NCBI GenBank assembly: GCA_022508735.1
Contig: JAFLUQ010000030.1
Location: forward strand, 1 to 19,683
DNA from: Oscillospiraceae bacterium
Lineage (GTDB): Bacteria > Bacillota > Clostridia > UMGS1883
DNA length: 19,683 nt
Direction: 5' to 3'
Shown here: positions 7,551 to 14,898 of the stretch, piece by piece
Numbering within the stretch: position 1 is the stretch's first letter
How the letters are laid out: each line of letters begins with the position of its first letter
Translations under genes and position numbers: made by a program
Notes under the pieces: model-generated
What the model was told of the DNA's origin: nothing
Seen by the model: the letters and a program-made list of their open reading frames with translations, nothing else
Databases searched by the model: none

Positions 7551-8396
7551 ATGCGTCCTTCTGTTTCGGTTTTATTAGCTCTCAACAAATTTTTCCCGCT
7601 GCCGGTGCATCCGTTCAATCTTCAGAACGAAGGCAAAATGACTTATGCCCAGTGGCAGTTTGAAAAAGGGGCCGACACCATAAAGTTCTATAATGAGGTG
7701 GTCACCCCGGAAGATATGTTCAGCGGCCGTGTGGTGCTTGACATAGGCTGCGGCGCGGCCGGAAAGTCACTTTACTACGCCTCTCTCGGTGCGGAAAAGG
7801 TCTACGGCATAGACGTGGTCGAGGCTTACGCCGAGCAGTCGGCAGCCCTCGCCAAGGAAAAGGGCTTTGAGAGCAAGTTTGAATTCCGCCTTTGCGACGC
7901 GGCGGCTACAGACTTCCCCGACAACTTCTTTGACACCATAATCATGAACGACAGCATGGAGCACGTGGCCGAGCCGGAAAAGGTGCTCTCTGAATGCTAC
8001 CGCGTGCTTAAGAAGGACGGGCGGCTTTTTGTAAACTTCTGCCCGTACTATCACCCTTTCGGTGCTCACCTCAGCGACGCCATAGGTATTCCGTGGGTGC
8101 ATATGTTCTTCGGCGAGCAGACCATGATAGACGCCTATAAGCTGCTAATAAACGATGTGCCCGACCGAGACAGCCGCATCGCCTTCCGCTTCTCAAAGAA
8201 GCCCGACGGCGGAGACACGATCTCCTACATCAACCACATGACGATCAAGCGCTTCAACAAGATACTCTCCGCTTCGCCCTTTAAGGTAAAGTATTACCGC
8301 GAGGTACCGCTTCGCTCCGTGTTTACAATTCCGGCCAAGCTCCCTCTATTCCGTGAGATGTTTGTGAAGATGACCGTTGCGATACTTATCAAATAG
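7551..8396 (+). CDS. Class I SAM-dependent methyltransferase
   Basis: The 281-residue protein has a Rossmann methyltransferase core. Motif I VVLDIGCGAAG lies at 61-71. The acidic residue at the end of beta-2 is Asp88 in VYGIDVVE. FDTIIMNDSMEHVAEPEKVLSECYRVLKKDGRLF at about 127-160 is the UbiE/COQ5-type (Methyltransf_11) signature. The C-terminal 100 residues probably form a substrate cap with FCPYYHPFGAHLSDAIGIPW. Such proteins often act on sugars, lipids or small molecules; the acceptor cannot be named. AAAAGGAG seven bases before ATG supports the start. No promoter was seen between tRNA-Arg and this gene, so it may depend on read-through. Confidence 0.8.
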   Translation: MRPSVSVLLALNKFFPLPVHPFNLQNEGKMTYAQWQFEKGADTIKFYNEVVTPEDMFSGRVVLDIGCGAAGKSLYYASLGAEKVYGIDVVEAYAEQSAALAKEKGFESKFEFRLCDAAATDFPDNFFDTIIMNDSMEHVAEPEKVLSECYRVLKKDGRLFVNFCPYYHPFGAHLSDAIGIPWVHMFFGEQTMIDAYKLLINDVPDRDSRIAFRFSKKPDGGDTISYINHMTIKRFNKILSASPFKVKYYREVPLRSVFTIPAKLPLFREMFVKMTVAILIK

Positions 8397-8401
8397 ACGC
8401 C

Positions 8402-8440
8402 AAAAAGGCCGCACATTCACTAAAAATGTGCAGCCTTTTA
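8402..8440. terminator. Bidirectional terminator between methyltransferase and SpoIIQ-like gene
   Basis: An imperfect stem (AAAAAGGC-C-GCACATT with AATGTGC-A-GCCTTTT) contains one internal mismatch. It has an A-run on the left and a T-run on the right, ends at the stop codon of the minus-strand gene, and serves both convergent genes. Confidence 0.85.
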
Positions 8441-9136
8441 CTATTCCTCATTCGCAATTTCCACTACATAGCTCTCCGGGTTTATACATACGCCGTCCTG
8501 CCATATCTCAAAGTGCAGATGTGCCATGGCCTTGCTCTCTATCGGAGAGGTGCCAACGCCGCTGATTATCTTTCCCTCGTCGACCTTCTCCCCCACTCTT
8601 ACCATAGAAAGAGTGGAAACCCCTTTGTAGACGGTCTTAAGTCCGCCTTTATGCTCTATCTCTATGACATTGCCCCAGAGCTTGTCCTCATATGCCTTAG
8701 CGACCGTTCCCTCGGCCACGGCCACAACGGCTGAGGCAAGCTGAGCCTCAATATCCATGCCGGTGTGGGCCCGCCAGTCCTGCATTGTCTCGGAATATAC
8801 AGATTGTAGAGAGTACGGCTCGGAAACAAGGCCGTCTACCGGCATAAGCACCGGAAACGGCGGCTCTTCTACCACTTCCTCCACCGATTCATCCGGAGCC
8901 GCTGTCAGCACTGCTGCGGGCTCGTCTGCCGACGGCTTTGGAACGTCCGGCTTTTCAGTCGTCCCATCAGATGCCCGGAGAAGCGGCATTATGGCTACCG
9001 CCCTGTCCATGGACTCATTAGTTCGAACTTCCCATTGTTTCGTGCTTTTCACCGCCGATATATGCCCCATGGCAAAGCTCACGCCAAATACAGCTATTAC
9101 CGCGGCAAATGCCATAGTTTTATTCATAAACTTCAT
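8441..9136 (-). CDS. spoIIQ: SpoIIQ-like M23 (LytM) peptidase-domain protein
   Basis: The 231-residue protein has one N-terminal transmembrane helix (about 6-28), a Pro/Glu-rich linker (55-95) and a C-terminal LytM domain (about 98-228). All Zn-ligand positions of active M23 enzymes are present: His124 and Asp128 in HTGMD, then His206-x-His208 in HLHFE. MQDWRAHTGMDIEA and KLWGNVIEIEHKGGLKTVYKGVS match the SpoIIQ type. SpoIIQ is the forespore membrane protein that pairs with SpoIIIAH across the engulfing septum. Bacillus SpoIIQ has lost the first His; clostridial forms keep it, as here. Another LytM regulator cannot be ruled out. The ATG is preceded by GAGGTGAGG. An unusual 15-bp inverted repeat lies right before that ribosome site. 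Confidence 0.75.
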   Translation of the reverse strand: MKFMNKTMAFAAVIAVFGVSFAMGHISAVKSTKQWEVRTNESMDRAVAIMPLLRASDGTTEKPDVPKPSADEPAAVLTAAPDESVEEVVEEPPFPVLMPVDGLVSEPYSLQSVYSETMQDWRAHTGMDIEAQLASAVVAVAEGTVAKAYEDKLWGNVIEIEHKGGLKTVYKGVSTLSMVRVGEKVDEGKIISGVGTSPIESKAMAHLHFEIWQDGVCINPESYVVEIANEE

Positions 9137-9150
9137 TTGAACCTCACCTC

Positions 9151-9203
9151 AGACTTAGGTATAAGAGAGTCAAATCACATGCGGCTCCCTTATACCTAAG
9201 TCT
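9151..9203. repeat. Perfect 15-bp inverted repeat just upstream of the SpoIIQ-like gene
   Basis: AGACTTAGGTATAAG (9151-9165) and its exact complement (9189-9203) are separated by 23 bases, with a few further pairs inside. On the minus strand it ends directly at the GAGGTGAGG ribosome site and lies between a small upstream reading frame and the peptidase gene. It has no T-tract, so it is not a standard terminator. It could be an operator, a leader hairpin or the remnant of a small mobile element. Confidence 0.8.
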
Positions 9204-9234
9204 TATCACTTTTTGTGTAATTTATACAAAGACT

Positions 9235-9366
9235 TTACCCTTTACCTGCCATCGGCACAAAAACCTCCGAAAAAAAAGCATATATTTTAGGGAAATATGC
9301 CGCCACCAGTGGCAGAAGTATTGAAAACAGAACGAAAACCGCCGATATTTTGATGAAATTTTTCAT
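9235..9366 (-). CDS. Small membrane peptide, 43 residues
   Basis: ATG at 9366 is preceded by AAAGGGGAAA with eight bases between, a good ribosome site. The translation starts MKNFIKISAVFVLFSILLPL, then VAAYFPKIYAFFSEVFVPMAGKG. This is a single hydrophobic segment (about 5-24) with a positive N-terminus, then an aromatic tail. It stops about 100 bases before the SpoIIQ-like gene on the same strand, so the two could be co-transcribed across the 15-bp inverted repeat. I do not recognise it. The sequence vaguely resembles the N-terminal anchor of SpoIID, often a neighbour of spoIIQ, so it could be the stump of such a gene, but there is no room for the rest. Confidence 0.5.
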   Translation of the reverse strand: MKNFIKISAVFVLFSILLPLVAAYFPKIYAFFSEVFVPMAGKG

Positions 9367-9426
9367 AAATATTTCCCCTTTTTGCATAATTCTATGCCAG
9401 AGACAAATATTTAGAACATTTTGTTA

Positions 9427-9455
9427 TTGAAAATTTTTTCTTTCTATGATAAAAT
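9427..9455 (+). promoter_or_regulatory. Promoter of citrate synthase
   Basis: TTGAAA (9427-9432) and TAAAAT (9450-9455) are separated by 17 bases, 25 bases before the start codon. Confidence 0.7.
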
Positions 9456-9480
9456 AGGAAGATAAGAGGAGGCGAAGGTT

Positions 9481-10833
9481 ATGCCTGAAACAAATAAAGA
9501 AATTTTCCGCGAGCTTTGCGATGAGGCGCGGAGTATTTATACAATGGAGCCCGAGCTCTACACTACCTTCAACGTAAAGCGCGGGCTGCGCAACGCTGAC
9601 GGCAGCGGCGTATTGGTCGGCCTGACTAAGGTCGGCGAGGTACACGGCTATGTGCTTGACGAGGGCGAAAAGCTCCCCATATACGGAACCCTGCGCTACC
9701 GCGGCATAGATGTGGAGGAAATCGTCCACGCCTGCCGCAAAGAAAAGCGCTTCGGCTTTGAGGAGGTGGCCTATCTTCTGCTGTTCGGCCACCTGCCGTC
9801 GAAAGACACGCTGAGTAAATTCAACAGCTACCTCGGCTCAAAGCGCGGCCTGCCCAGGAACTTTACCGAGGACATGATACTGAAGGCCCCCAGCGGTGAC
9901 ATTATGAACAAGCTGGCCCGCTGCGTTCTGGCCTCTTATTCCTACGACGAAAATCCCGACGACTGCTCACTTGAAAACGTGCTGCGCCAGTCATTTGAGC
10001 TGATAGCGCGCATGCCCGTGTTTATAGCCCACGCTTATCAGGCCAAGTCACACTATTTCGGCGGCAAAAGCCTTATCCTGCACATGCCGGTGCCGGAGCT
10101 TTCAACCGCTGAAAACTTCCTGCATCTGATGCGTGCCGACAATGAGTATACCCCTCTTGAGGCGGAGCTATTAGACCTGGCGCTCATTCTCCATGCCGAG
10201 CATGGAGGCGGTAACAACAGCGCCTTCACGACCCACGTAGTTTCCTCCTCAGGCACTGATACCTACAGCGCCATAGCCGCGGCCATCGGCTCTCTGAAGG
10301 GCCCCAAGCACGGCGGCGCAAACGCCCGTGTTATGGGAATGATAGAAGATTTCAAGGCAAATATAACCGACATAACAGATGAACAGCAGATAAAGGATCA
10401 TATAGTAAAGCTCCTCAAAAAAGAGAGCTACGACCATAGCGGCCTTATCTACGGTATCGGTCATGCGGTATACACCAAGAGCGACCCCCGTGCGGTGCTG
10501 CTCAGGGAGAACGCTCTGGCATTGGCCAAGCAGAAGGGCATGGAGGACGAGTTCTACCTCTACGACATCATCGCCCGCAACACTCCCAAGCTGTTTGCAG
10601 AGATAAAGAAGAGCGACAAGATCGTGGCTCCCAATGTTGACTTTTACAGCGGCTTTGTGTATAAGATGCTGAACATTCCGCCGGAGGTCTATACCCCAAT
10701 TTTCGCCATGAGCCGTATCGTGGGCTGGTGCGCCCACCGTATAGAGGAGATCACAGTCTCCGACCGCATCATCCGCCCGGCCTACAAGTCTGTTTCAAAG
10801 AAGACCGCATATATGCCGATTTCGGAAAGATAA
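9481..10833 (+). CDS. gltA: Citrate synthase (citrate/2-methylcitrate synthase family)
   Basis: The enzyme condenses acetyl-CoA with oxaloacetate to citrate in the cytoplasm, feeding 2-oxoglutarate and glutamate synthesis. The protein has 450 residues, slightly longer than the approximately 430 of common bacterial enzymes, with an N-terminal extension of about 40. The catalytic set is complete: His277 in GPKHGGAN, His328 in GIGHAVYTKSDPRA and Asp387 in NVDFYSG. A substrate-contact His241 is in HAEHGGGN. AGAGGAGG eight bases before ATG fixes the start. It is followed by a terminator and then the branched-chain aminotransferase. A use of propionyl-CoA (methylcitrate synthase) cannot be excluded from sequence, although no methylcitrate-cycle genes are nearby. 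Confidence 0.93.
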   Translation: MPETNKEIFRELCDEARSIYTMEPELYTTFNVKRGLRNADGSGVLVGLTKVGEVHGYVLDEGEKLPIYGTLRYRGIDVEEIVHACRKEKRFGFEEVAYLLLFGHLPSKDTLSKFNSYLGSKRGLPRNFTEDMILKAPSGDIMNKLARCVLASYSYDENPDDCSLENVLRQSFELIARMPVFIAHAYQAKSHYFGGKSLILHMPVPELSTAENFLHLMRADNEYTPLEAELLDLALILHAEHGGGNNSAFTTHVVSSSGTDTYSAIAAAIGSLKGPKHGGANARVMGMIEDFKANITDITDEQQIKDHIVKLLKKESYDHSGLIYGIGHAVYTKSDPRAVLLRENALALAKQKGMEDEFYLYDIIARNTPKLFAEIKKSDKIVAPNVDFYSGFVYKMLNIPPEVYTPIFAMSRIVGWCAHRIEEITVSDRIIRPAYKSVSKKTAYMPISER

Positions 10834-10867
10834 AAAAGCAAGAAAAATTTATTTCTTTTTGCTTTTT
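10833..10867 (+). terminator. Terminator of citrate synthase
   Basis: AAAAAGCAA (10833-10841) pairs with TTGCTTTTT (10859-10867) around an AT-rich interior. The stem begins at the last base of the stop codon and ends in a T-run. Confidence 0.75.
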
Positions 10868-10880
10868 CATAAAAAAGCAC

Positions 10881-10909
10881 TGGATTTTTTACGAAAACAG
10901 GTGCATAAT
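10881..10909 (+). promoter_or_regulatory. Weak candidate promoter of branched-chain aminotransferase
   Basis: TGGATT (10881-10886) and CATAAT (10904-10909) are separated by 17 bases. The -10 box is good but the -35 box is poor. Confidence 0.4.
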
Positions 10910-10949
10910 AGATTTTAGATCAAGCCAACATGAAAGGAGTTTACATAAA

Positions 10950-12017
10950 ATGGATATCAAAATCACCCGTACGAATGCCCCGAAGGCCAAGCCTGCCGAT
11001 GAGACGAAGCTTGGCTTCGGAAAAATCTACACCGACCATATGTTTATTGTTGACCACACCGAGGGTCAGGGCTGGCACGACGCCCGAATCGTACCCTATG
11101 AAAATCTCAGCCTTGATCCCGCGGCCATGGTTTTCCACTATGCCCTTGAATCCTTTGAGGGACTTAAGGCCTATCGCTGGCCCGACAATTCCGTTCACCT
11201 GTTCCGCCCTGAAAAGAACGCGCAGCGCATGATAAACACCAACCACCGTATGTGTCTGCCCGCTCTGCCCGAGGAGGACTTCGTTCAGGCCGTAAAGGCA
11301 CTTGTAAAGGTTGACGAGGACTGGGTTCCCAGTACAGAAGGCACCTCTCTCTATATCCGTCCCTTTGTTATCGCCACTGAGCCTCACCTTGGCGTGCGTC
11401 CCTCTGCTAAGCATCAGCTCATAATAATCTGCTCCCCTGTGGGCGCGTATTATTCCACCGGCATCAATCCCGTTAAGATCTTTGTTGAGGATGAATACAC
11501 CCGCGCCTGCCCCGGCGGCACCGGCTTCACAAAGTGCGGCGGCAACTATGCGGCTTCACTCATCTCTCAGGTCAAGGCTCACGAGCTCGGCTATGAGCAG
11601 ACCCTTTGGCTGGACGGCGTGGAGCACAAGTATGTTGAGGAAGTTGGCTCCATGAACTGCTTCTTCAAGATCGACGGCAAAATATTTACCGCGCCTACAG
11701 TCGGCACGGTTCTTCCCGGCGTAACTCGTATGTCATGCATTGAGCTTCTCAAAAAGTGGGGCTTTGAGGTTTCTGAAGATCGCCTTCCCATCGCCGACGT
11801 TATGTCTGCCAGCCGTGAGGGCAAGCTGGAAGAAGTGTTCGGAACAGGCACCGCGGCGGTCATCTCCCCGGTTGGCGAGCTTCGCTATGAGGAAGAAGTC
11901 GCCTACATCAACAACGGTGAAATCGGAGAAGTGACACAGAAGCTGTACAACACCATCACCGGTATACAGTGGGGCGTGCTTCCCGACGATATGGGCTGGA
12001 CGACCAGCATAGACTGA
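10950..12017 (+). CDS. ilvE: Branched-chain amino acid aminotransferase
   Basis: This PLP-dependent class IV aminotransferase reversibly transfers the amino group between leucine, isoleucine or valine and 2-oxoglutarate. From ATG 10950 it has 355 residues, the normal length of the large bacterial and eukaryotic-type enzymes. The PLP lysine is Lys195 in GFTKCGGNYAAS. EEVGSMNCFF (about 230-239) and the phosphate-binding end FGTGTAAVISPVG (297-309) are intact. The frame is open further upstream into citrate synthase, but AAAGGAG eight bases before ATG 10950 and the family-like N-terminus fix this start. It follows citrate synthase, whose product leads to 2-oxoglutarate, the partner substrate, but a terminator lies between them. 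Two terminators follow. Confidence 0.93.
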   Translation: MDIKITRTNAPKAKPADETKLGFGKIYTDHMFIVDHTEGQGWHDARIVPYENLSLDPAAMVFHYALESFEGLKAYRWPDNSVHLFRPEKNAQRMINTNHRMCLPALPEEDFVQAVKALVKVDEDWVPSTEGTSLYIRPFVIATEPHLGVRPSAKHQLIIICSPVGAYYSTGINPVKIFVEDEYTRACPGGTGFTKCGGNYAASLISQVKAHELGYEQTLWLDGVEHKYVEEVGSMNCFFKIDGKIFTAPTVGTVLPGVTRMSCIELLKKWGFEVSEDRLPIADVMSASREGKLEEVFGTGTAAVISPVGELRYEEEVAYINNGEIGEVTQKLYNTITGIQWGVLPDDMGWTTSID

Positions 12018-12024
12018 AATATAC

Positions 12025-12059
12025 ACTGACAAAGGCGGCTTATGCCGCCTTTTATCAGT
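12025..12059 (+). terminator. First terminator after ilvE
   Basis: AAAGGCGGC pairs with GCCGCCTTT around TTAT (12031-12052). The stem extends outward through ACTGA/TCAGT and has T-runs in both directions. Confidence 0.85.
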
Positions 12060-12070
12060 ATCATTAAGAT

Positions 12071-12097
12071 AAGCCAGATGAAAGGTCTGGCTTTTTT
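12071..12097 (+). terminator. Second terminator after ilvE
   Basis: AAGCCAGA pairs with TCTGGCTT around a 7-base loop and is followed by a run of six T. It makes a tandem stop to transcription ahead of the accessory region. Confidence 0.85.
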
Positions 12098-12247
12098 ATG
12101 CTTTGAATTCGCCCCAAAAAGTATTAAGTTAAGGAATGTGATTAAAAAATAGGTCGGCTCGTAATGAACCATTCTTAATTTTTTACCCATACTCAGTAAA
12201 AATTGTAAGAATAACTGGGTGTGTGCATAAATTTGGGCATGGCTATG
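12098..12247. other. AT-rich gap between ilvE terminators and transposase remnant
   Basis: I see no supportable gene, RNA or clear insertion-sequence terminus here. Short A- and T-runs around 12142-12187 can pair weakly but suggest nothing specific. It may hold decayed insertion-sequence flank. Confidence 0.5.
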
Positions 12248-12269
12248 AGGCATACTGAAAAGTATGCCT
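12248..12269 (-). terminator. Hairpin after the transposase remnant
   Basis: AGGCATACT (12248-12256) pairs perfectly with AGTATGCCT (12261-12269) around a 4-base loop, directly following the stop codon of the remnant on the minus strand. There is no strong T-tract, so it may be an insertion-sequence end structure rather than a terminator. Confidence 0.5.
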
Positions 12270-12506
12270 TTATGCCACTCTATACAGAAACCAAACAAAA
12301 TCTTTCTGCTTGATCACTTTTCGCTTGTCCCGTCTATCGGGACGTACGGGAAGTATTTCTGCCGCAATACGTTCAAAGATGTTTGGCGGTGGATCCTCAT
12401 TATGGCAGCGGAAATAATCCTTGCAGATATGTATTGCAAAGGTGAAGTTGACTTGATACATGGCTTCGAAAGAGGCTGGATTATAGGCCTGACGTTGCTC
12501 AGGATC
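12270..12506 (-). pseudogene. C-terminal remnant of an IS4-type transposase
   Basis: On the minus strand an open stretch of about 78 codons, preceded by an in-frame stop near 12509, reads IDPEQRQAYNPASFEAMYQ, then VNFTFAIHICKDYF, then ILPVRPDRRDKRKV, and ends FVWFLYRVA-stop. The V-N-F-x-x-A-I-H-I-C-K and L-P-V-R-P-x-R elements followed by a basic, aromatic tail are what I associate with the C-terminus of clostridial IS4-family transposases. The catalytic DDE region and the 5' part are gone. The fragment marks old insertion activity at the left border of the restriction-modification island. Assignment is from memory of the family; a profile search would decide it. Confidence 0.6.
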
Positions 12507-12567
12507 AATTTAAGTGCTTTTGTGTGAAAATGGATAAAGGGATTAAGTTCCGTAGTCGTAGCCGCGC

Positions 12568-12662
12568 TGTGGATAACCGATGGAATGTGGGTAGGATGTG
12601 GACAATACCCAAATGGGTTTGTCCATGTGCTATCCACATTTGTATTGAGGCGGTTATCCAGC
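12568..12662. repeat. Interrupted palindrome with DnaA-box-like sequences
   Basis: Three nested perfect inverted pairs share one centre near 12613: GGATAACCG (12571-12579) with CGGTTATCC (12651-12659), AATGTGG (12584-12590) with CCACATT (12634-12640), and TGGACAA (12599-12605) with TTGTCCA (12619-12625). CCC/GGG lies at the tip. TGTGGATAA at 12568-12576 is a perfect DnaA box (minus strand TTATCCACA). TGTGGACAA at 12597 and CTATCCACA at 12630 match 8 of 9 positions, and TTATCCAGC at 12654 matches 7 of 9. No gene covers it. Confidence 0.75.
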
Positions 12663-12701
12663 AGTTCATCAATAAAATTACATGATAATACATGTTAGCA
12701 C

Positions 12702-12730
12702 TTGACTTATCAAGATAAATCATGTATAAT
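12702..12730 (+). promoter_or_regulatory. Promoter of the hsd operon with flanking inverted repeats
   Basis: TTGACT (12702-12707) and TATAAT (12725-12730) are separated by 17 bases. TACATGAT (12679-12686) and its complement ATCATGTA (12719-12726) bracket the -35 box and overlap the -10 box. A further ACATGT lies at 12690-12695, and CTTGA/TCAAG (12701-12705, 12710-12714) covers the -35 box. These are good operator candidates for a small regulator. Confidence 0.8.
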
Positions 12731-12773
12731 GGAATATAGGTTACTATGTTATAAACATGGGAGGAAGCGAGTT

Positions 12774-14888
12774 ATGTTTGATATTAGAAAAATGGATGCT
12801 CTGTGGGATGACAATCCGGTAGATATCACAGCAGAAGCAAATTTTATTTGGAGCATTGCCAATAAGCTCCGCGGTTCCTATATGCCGGATAAATATGGAG
12901 ATGTCGTAATTCCGATGACGATTCTTCGCCGGTTTGAATGTGCCTTGGAACCTACGAAGTCCGATGTGGTTGGTACATATAAGAAGAACCCGAATTACCC
13001 TGCAAAAGCGATGCAGCGTATCTCAGGTTATCAGTTCTACAACACGAGCGAATATACGTTGAAAGAGCTCTGCAATGAGCCTGATAATATCGCCGCGAAT
13101 TTCATGGAATATCTGCATGGGTTCTCGGCAAATGTGTATGAGATTTTCCGTGAGCTCAACATGGAAGACCATATCAAGAAGATGGACAAGGATGGATGCC
13201 TCTACTCTGTTGTGAAGGCGTTCTCTGAACTGGACCTGTCTGTTGAAACCTTCGATAGTATTAAGATGGGATATATCTTCGAGAATCTGATCGGCCGCTT
13301 CTATCAGAATGTGGACGCCGGTCAGTTTTATACGGGCCGTGACATCATCAAGCTCCTCGTCGCATTGCTAACAGCCGAAGGGTGCGATGATATCTTTGAC
13401 CCGGGCAAGGTCATTACCGTATGCGATCAGGCGTGTGGAACAGGTGGCATGCTCTCCACAGCGTACAGCTATATCCGCCATTATAATCCTTCCGCGGATG
13501 TGCGTCTCTTCGGTCAGGAATTCATGGGCCAGTCTTACGCTGTCGGTCTGGCAGAGATGCTGATCAAGGGTCAGAATGCCGATAATTTCCGGCATGCGGA
13601 TACGCTGAAAGAGGACTGTTTCCCTGATGTCAAGATGCGATTCATGATCGAGAATCCCCCGTTTGGTACGCCTTGGTCCGGTGACCATGCAAAGGAAGGT
13701 CAGGAAGAAGCCGTGAAGCGTGAATATGCGAAAGGGTTCTCCGGCCGTTGGGGCGCAGGTCTTCCCGGCGGCAGCGATGCGCAGCTTTTGTTCATGCAGT
13801 CTGCTGTGGCGAAGATGGATGACCGGCTTGGCCGGGCCGCCATTATTGAGAACGGTTCTCCTCTGTTTACCGGTGGTACGTCATCAGGAGAGTCACAGGT
13901 GCGCCGTTGGCTTTTAGAGCAGGACTTGATCGAAGCGATCATCGCAATGCCGACGGACTTGTTCTACAATACCGGTATCGCCACGTACGTGTGGCTTCTG
14001 TCGAAGAACAAGCGCCCGGAACGCAAGGGGAAGGTTCAGCTTATCGATGCAACGGGAATCTTCCATAAGCTGCGCAAGTCTCTGGGTAAAAAGAAGAACG
14101 AGTTCAGTCCGGAGGATAGAGCTGCGATCACGCGGCTATATGCCGAGTTCGAGGAGAACGAATACAGCAAGATTTACGACAATACGGAATTCATTTACCG
14201 GGAGTACACAGTGATGCAGCCTCTGCAACGTAGCTATGGCTTCACGGAAGAGCGGATCCAGAATATGATTCAGACTGGTGCGCTCAAGTCTCTGTGGGAT
14301 GACGCGAAGGTTGCGGAGCTTGATGGGAAAGGTACGACGGCGAACGCGAAGGAACAGAAAGCTCTGGCCAATTATTATAAGGCGAAGCCGCTGTACGATG
14401 CCATTTTGGAGAAGCTTAAGGCCGCAGTGTCTGATCGGAAGTGGCTGTCTCCGATTGCGTTCGTGCCTGAGCTGACAAAGGCTCTGGACGGGATCGCAGT
14501 TGACCAGAAGCTGTTCGATAAGATCATGGATGGGCTGTCTGTTATGGACAAGGATGCCGAAGTCCAGAAGGTGACGAAGAATGGCAAGAACAAAGGCGCC
14601 GTGATCTATGACAAGGCGTCTAAGGATGCGGAAATTGTCAAGTGGGACGAGTCTATCGAGGATTATATGGCCCGTGAGGTCCTTCCGCATATACCGGATG
14701 CACAGTGGTTCTGGGAAGAGAATTTAGGAATAAAGAAACCTGTTATCAAAACGGGTGCCGAGATTCCGTTCACGCGGTATTTCTATAAGTATCAGCAGCC
14801 GGAGACAAGCGAAGCGCTGGCTGAGCGGTTCAACGCGCTGGAGAGCTGTGTGGACGAGCGTATTCGCAAGCTGTTTGGAAAGGGCTGA
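12774..14888 (+). CDS. hsdM: Type I restriction-modification methyltransferase subunit HsdM
   Basis: HsdM is the adenine-N6 DNA methyltransferase subunit that works in a complex with HsdS and HsdR. The protein has 704 residues. An N-terminal HsdM_N-type helical region (about 10-165) is followed by the SAM fold. Motif I DQACGTGG is at 218-225 and the catalytic motif IV NPPF at 294-297, in the order typical of gamma-type N6-adenine enzymes. Motif I has Gln where most families have Pro (D-P-A-C-G-T-G-G). From memory this occurs in a clostridial subgroup, so activity is still expected. A C-terminal extension of about 200 residues is predicted to bind HsdS. The open frame continues 24 codons upstream, but it would begin at the -35 box; GGGAGGAAG before ATG 12774 gives the true start. 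It is the first gene of the operon. Confidence 0.93.
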   Translation: MFDIRKMDALWDDNPVDITAEANFIWSIANKLRGSYMPDKYGDVVIPMTILRRFECALEPTKSDVVGTYKKNPNYPAKAMQRISGYQFYNTSEYTLKELCNEPDNIAANFMEYLHGFSANVYEIFRELNMEDHIKKMDKDGCLYSVVKAFSELDLSVETFDSIKMGYIFENLIGRFYQNVDAGQFYTGRDIIKLLVALLTAEGCDDIFDPGKVITVCDQACGTGGMLSTAYSYIRHYNPSADVRLFGQEFMGQSYAVGLAEMLIKGQNADNFRHADTLKEDCFPDVKMRFMIENPPFGTPWSGDHAKEGQEEAVKREYAKGFSGRWGAGLPGGSDAQLLFMQSAVAKMDDRLGRAAIIENGSPLFTGGTSSGESQVRRWLLEQDLIEAIIAMPTDLFYNTGIATYVWLLSKNKRPERKGKVQLIDATGIFHKLRKSLGKKKNEFSPEDRAAITRLYAEFEENEYSKIYDNTEFIYREYTVMQPLQRSYGFTEERIQNMIQTGALKSLWDDAKVAELDGKGTTANAKEQKALANYYKAKPLYDAILEKLKAAVSDRKWLSPIAFVPELTKALDGIAVDQKLFDKIMDGLSVMDKDAEVQKVTKNGKNKGAVIYDKASKDAEIVKWDESIEDYMAREVLPHIPDAQWFWEENLGIKKPVIKTGAEIPFTRYFYKYQQPETSEALAERFNALESCVDERIRKLFGKG

Positions 14889-14898
14889 TGGTGATCTT

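Noticed and set aside
10728..10949. Upstream extension of ilvE into citrate synthase
   Set aside because: It would cross the gltA terminator; the ribosome site and family N-terminus fit ATG 10950.
12264..12527. 87-codon plus-strand frame with hydrophobic middle
   Set aside because: It is antisense to the transposase remnant, which has the better family resemblance, and there is no good ribosome site.
12571..12659. Integron attC site
   Set aside because: The outer arms are complementary as in attC, but GTTATCC does not fit the GTTRRRY core, and there is no cassette gene or integron integrase in view.
12702..12773. Upstream extension of hsdM
   Set aside because: It would start at the -35 box of the promoter; ATG 12774 has the ribosome site.
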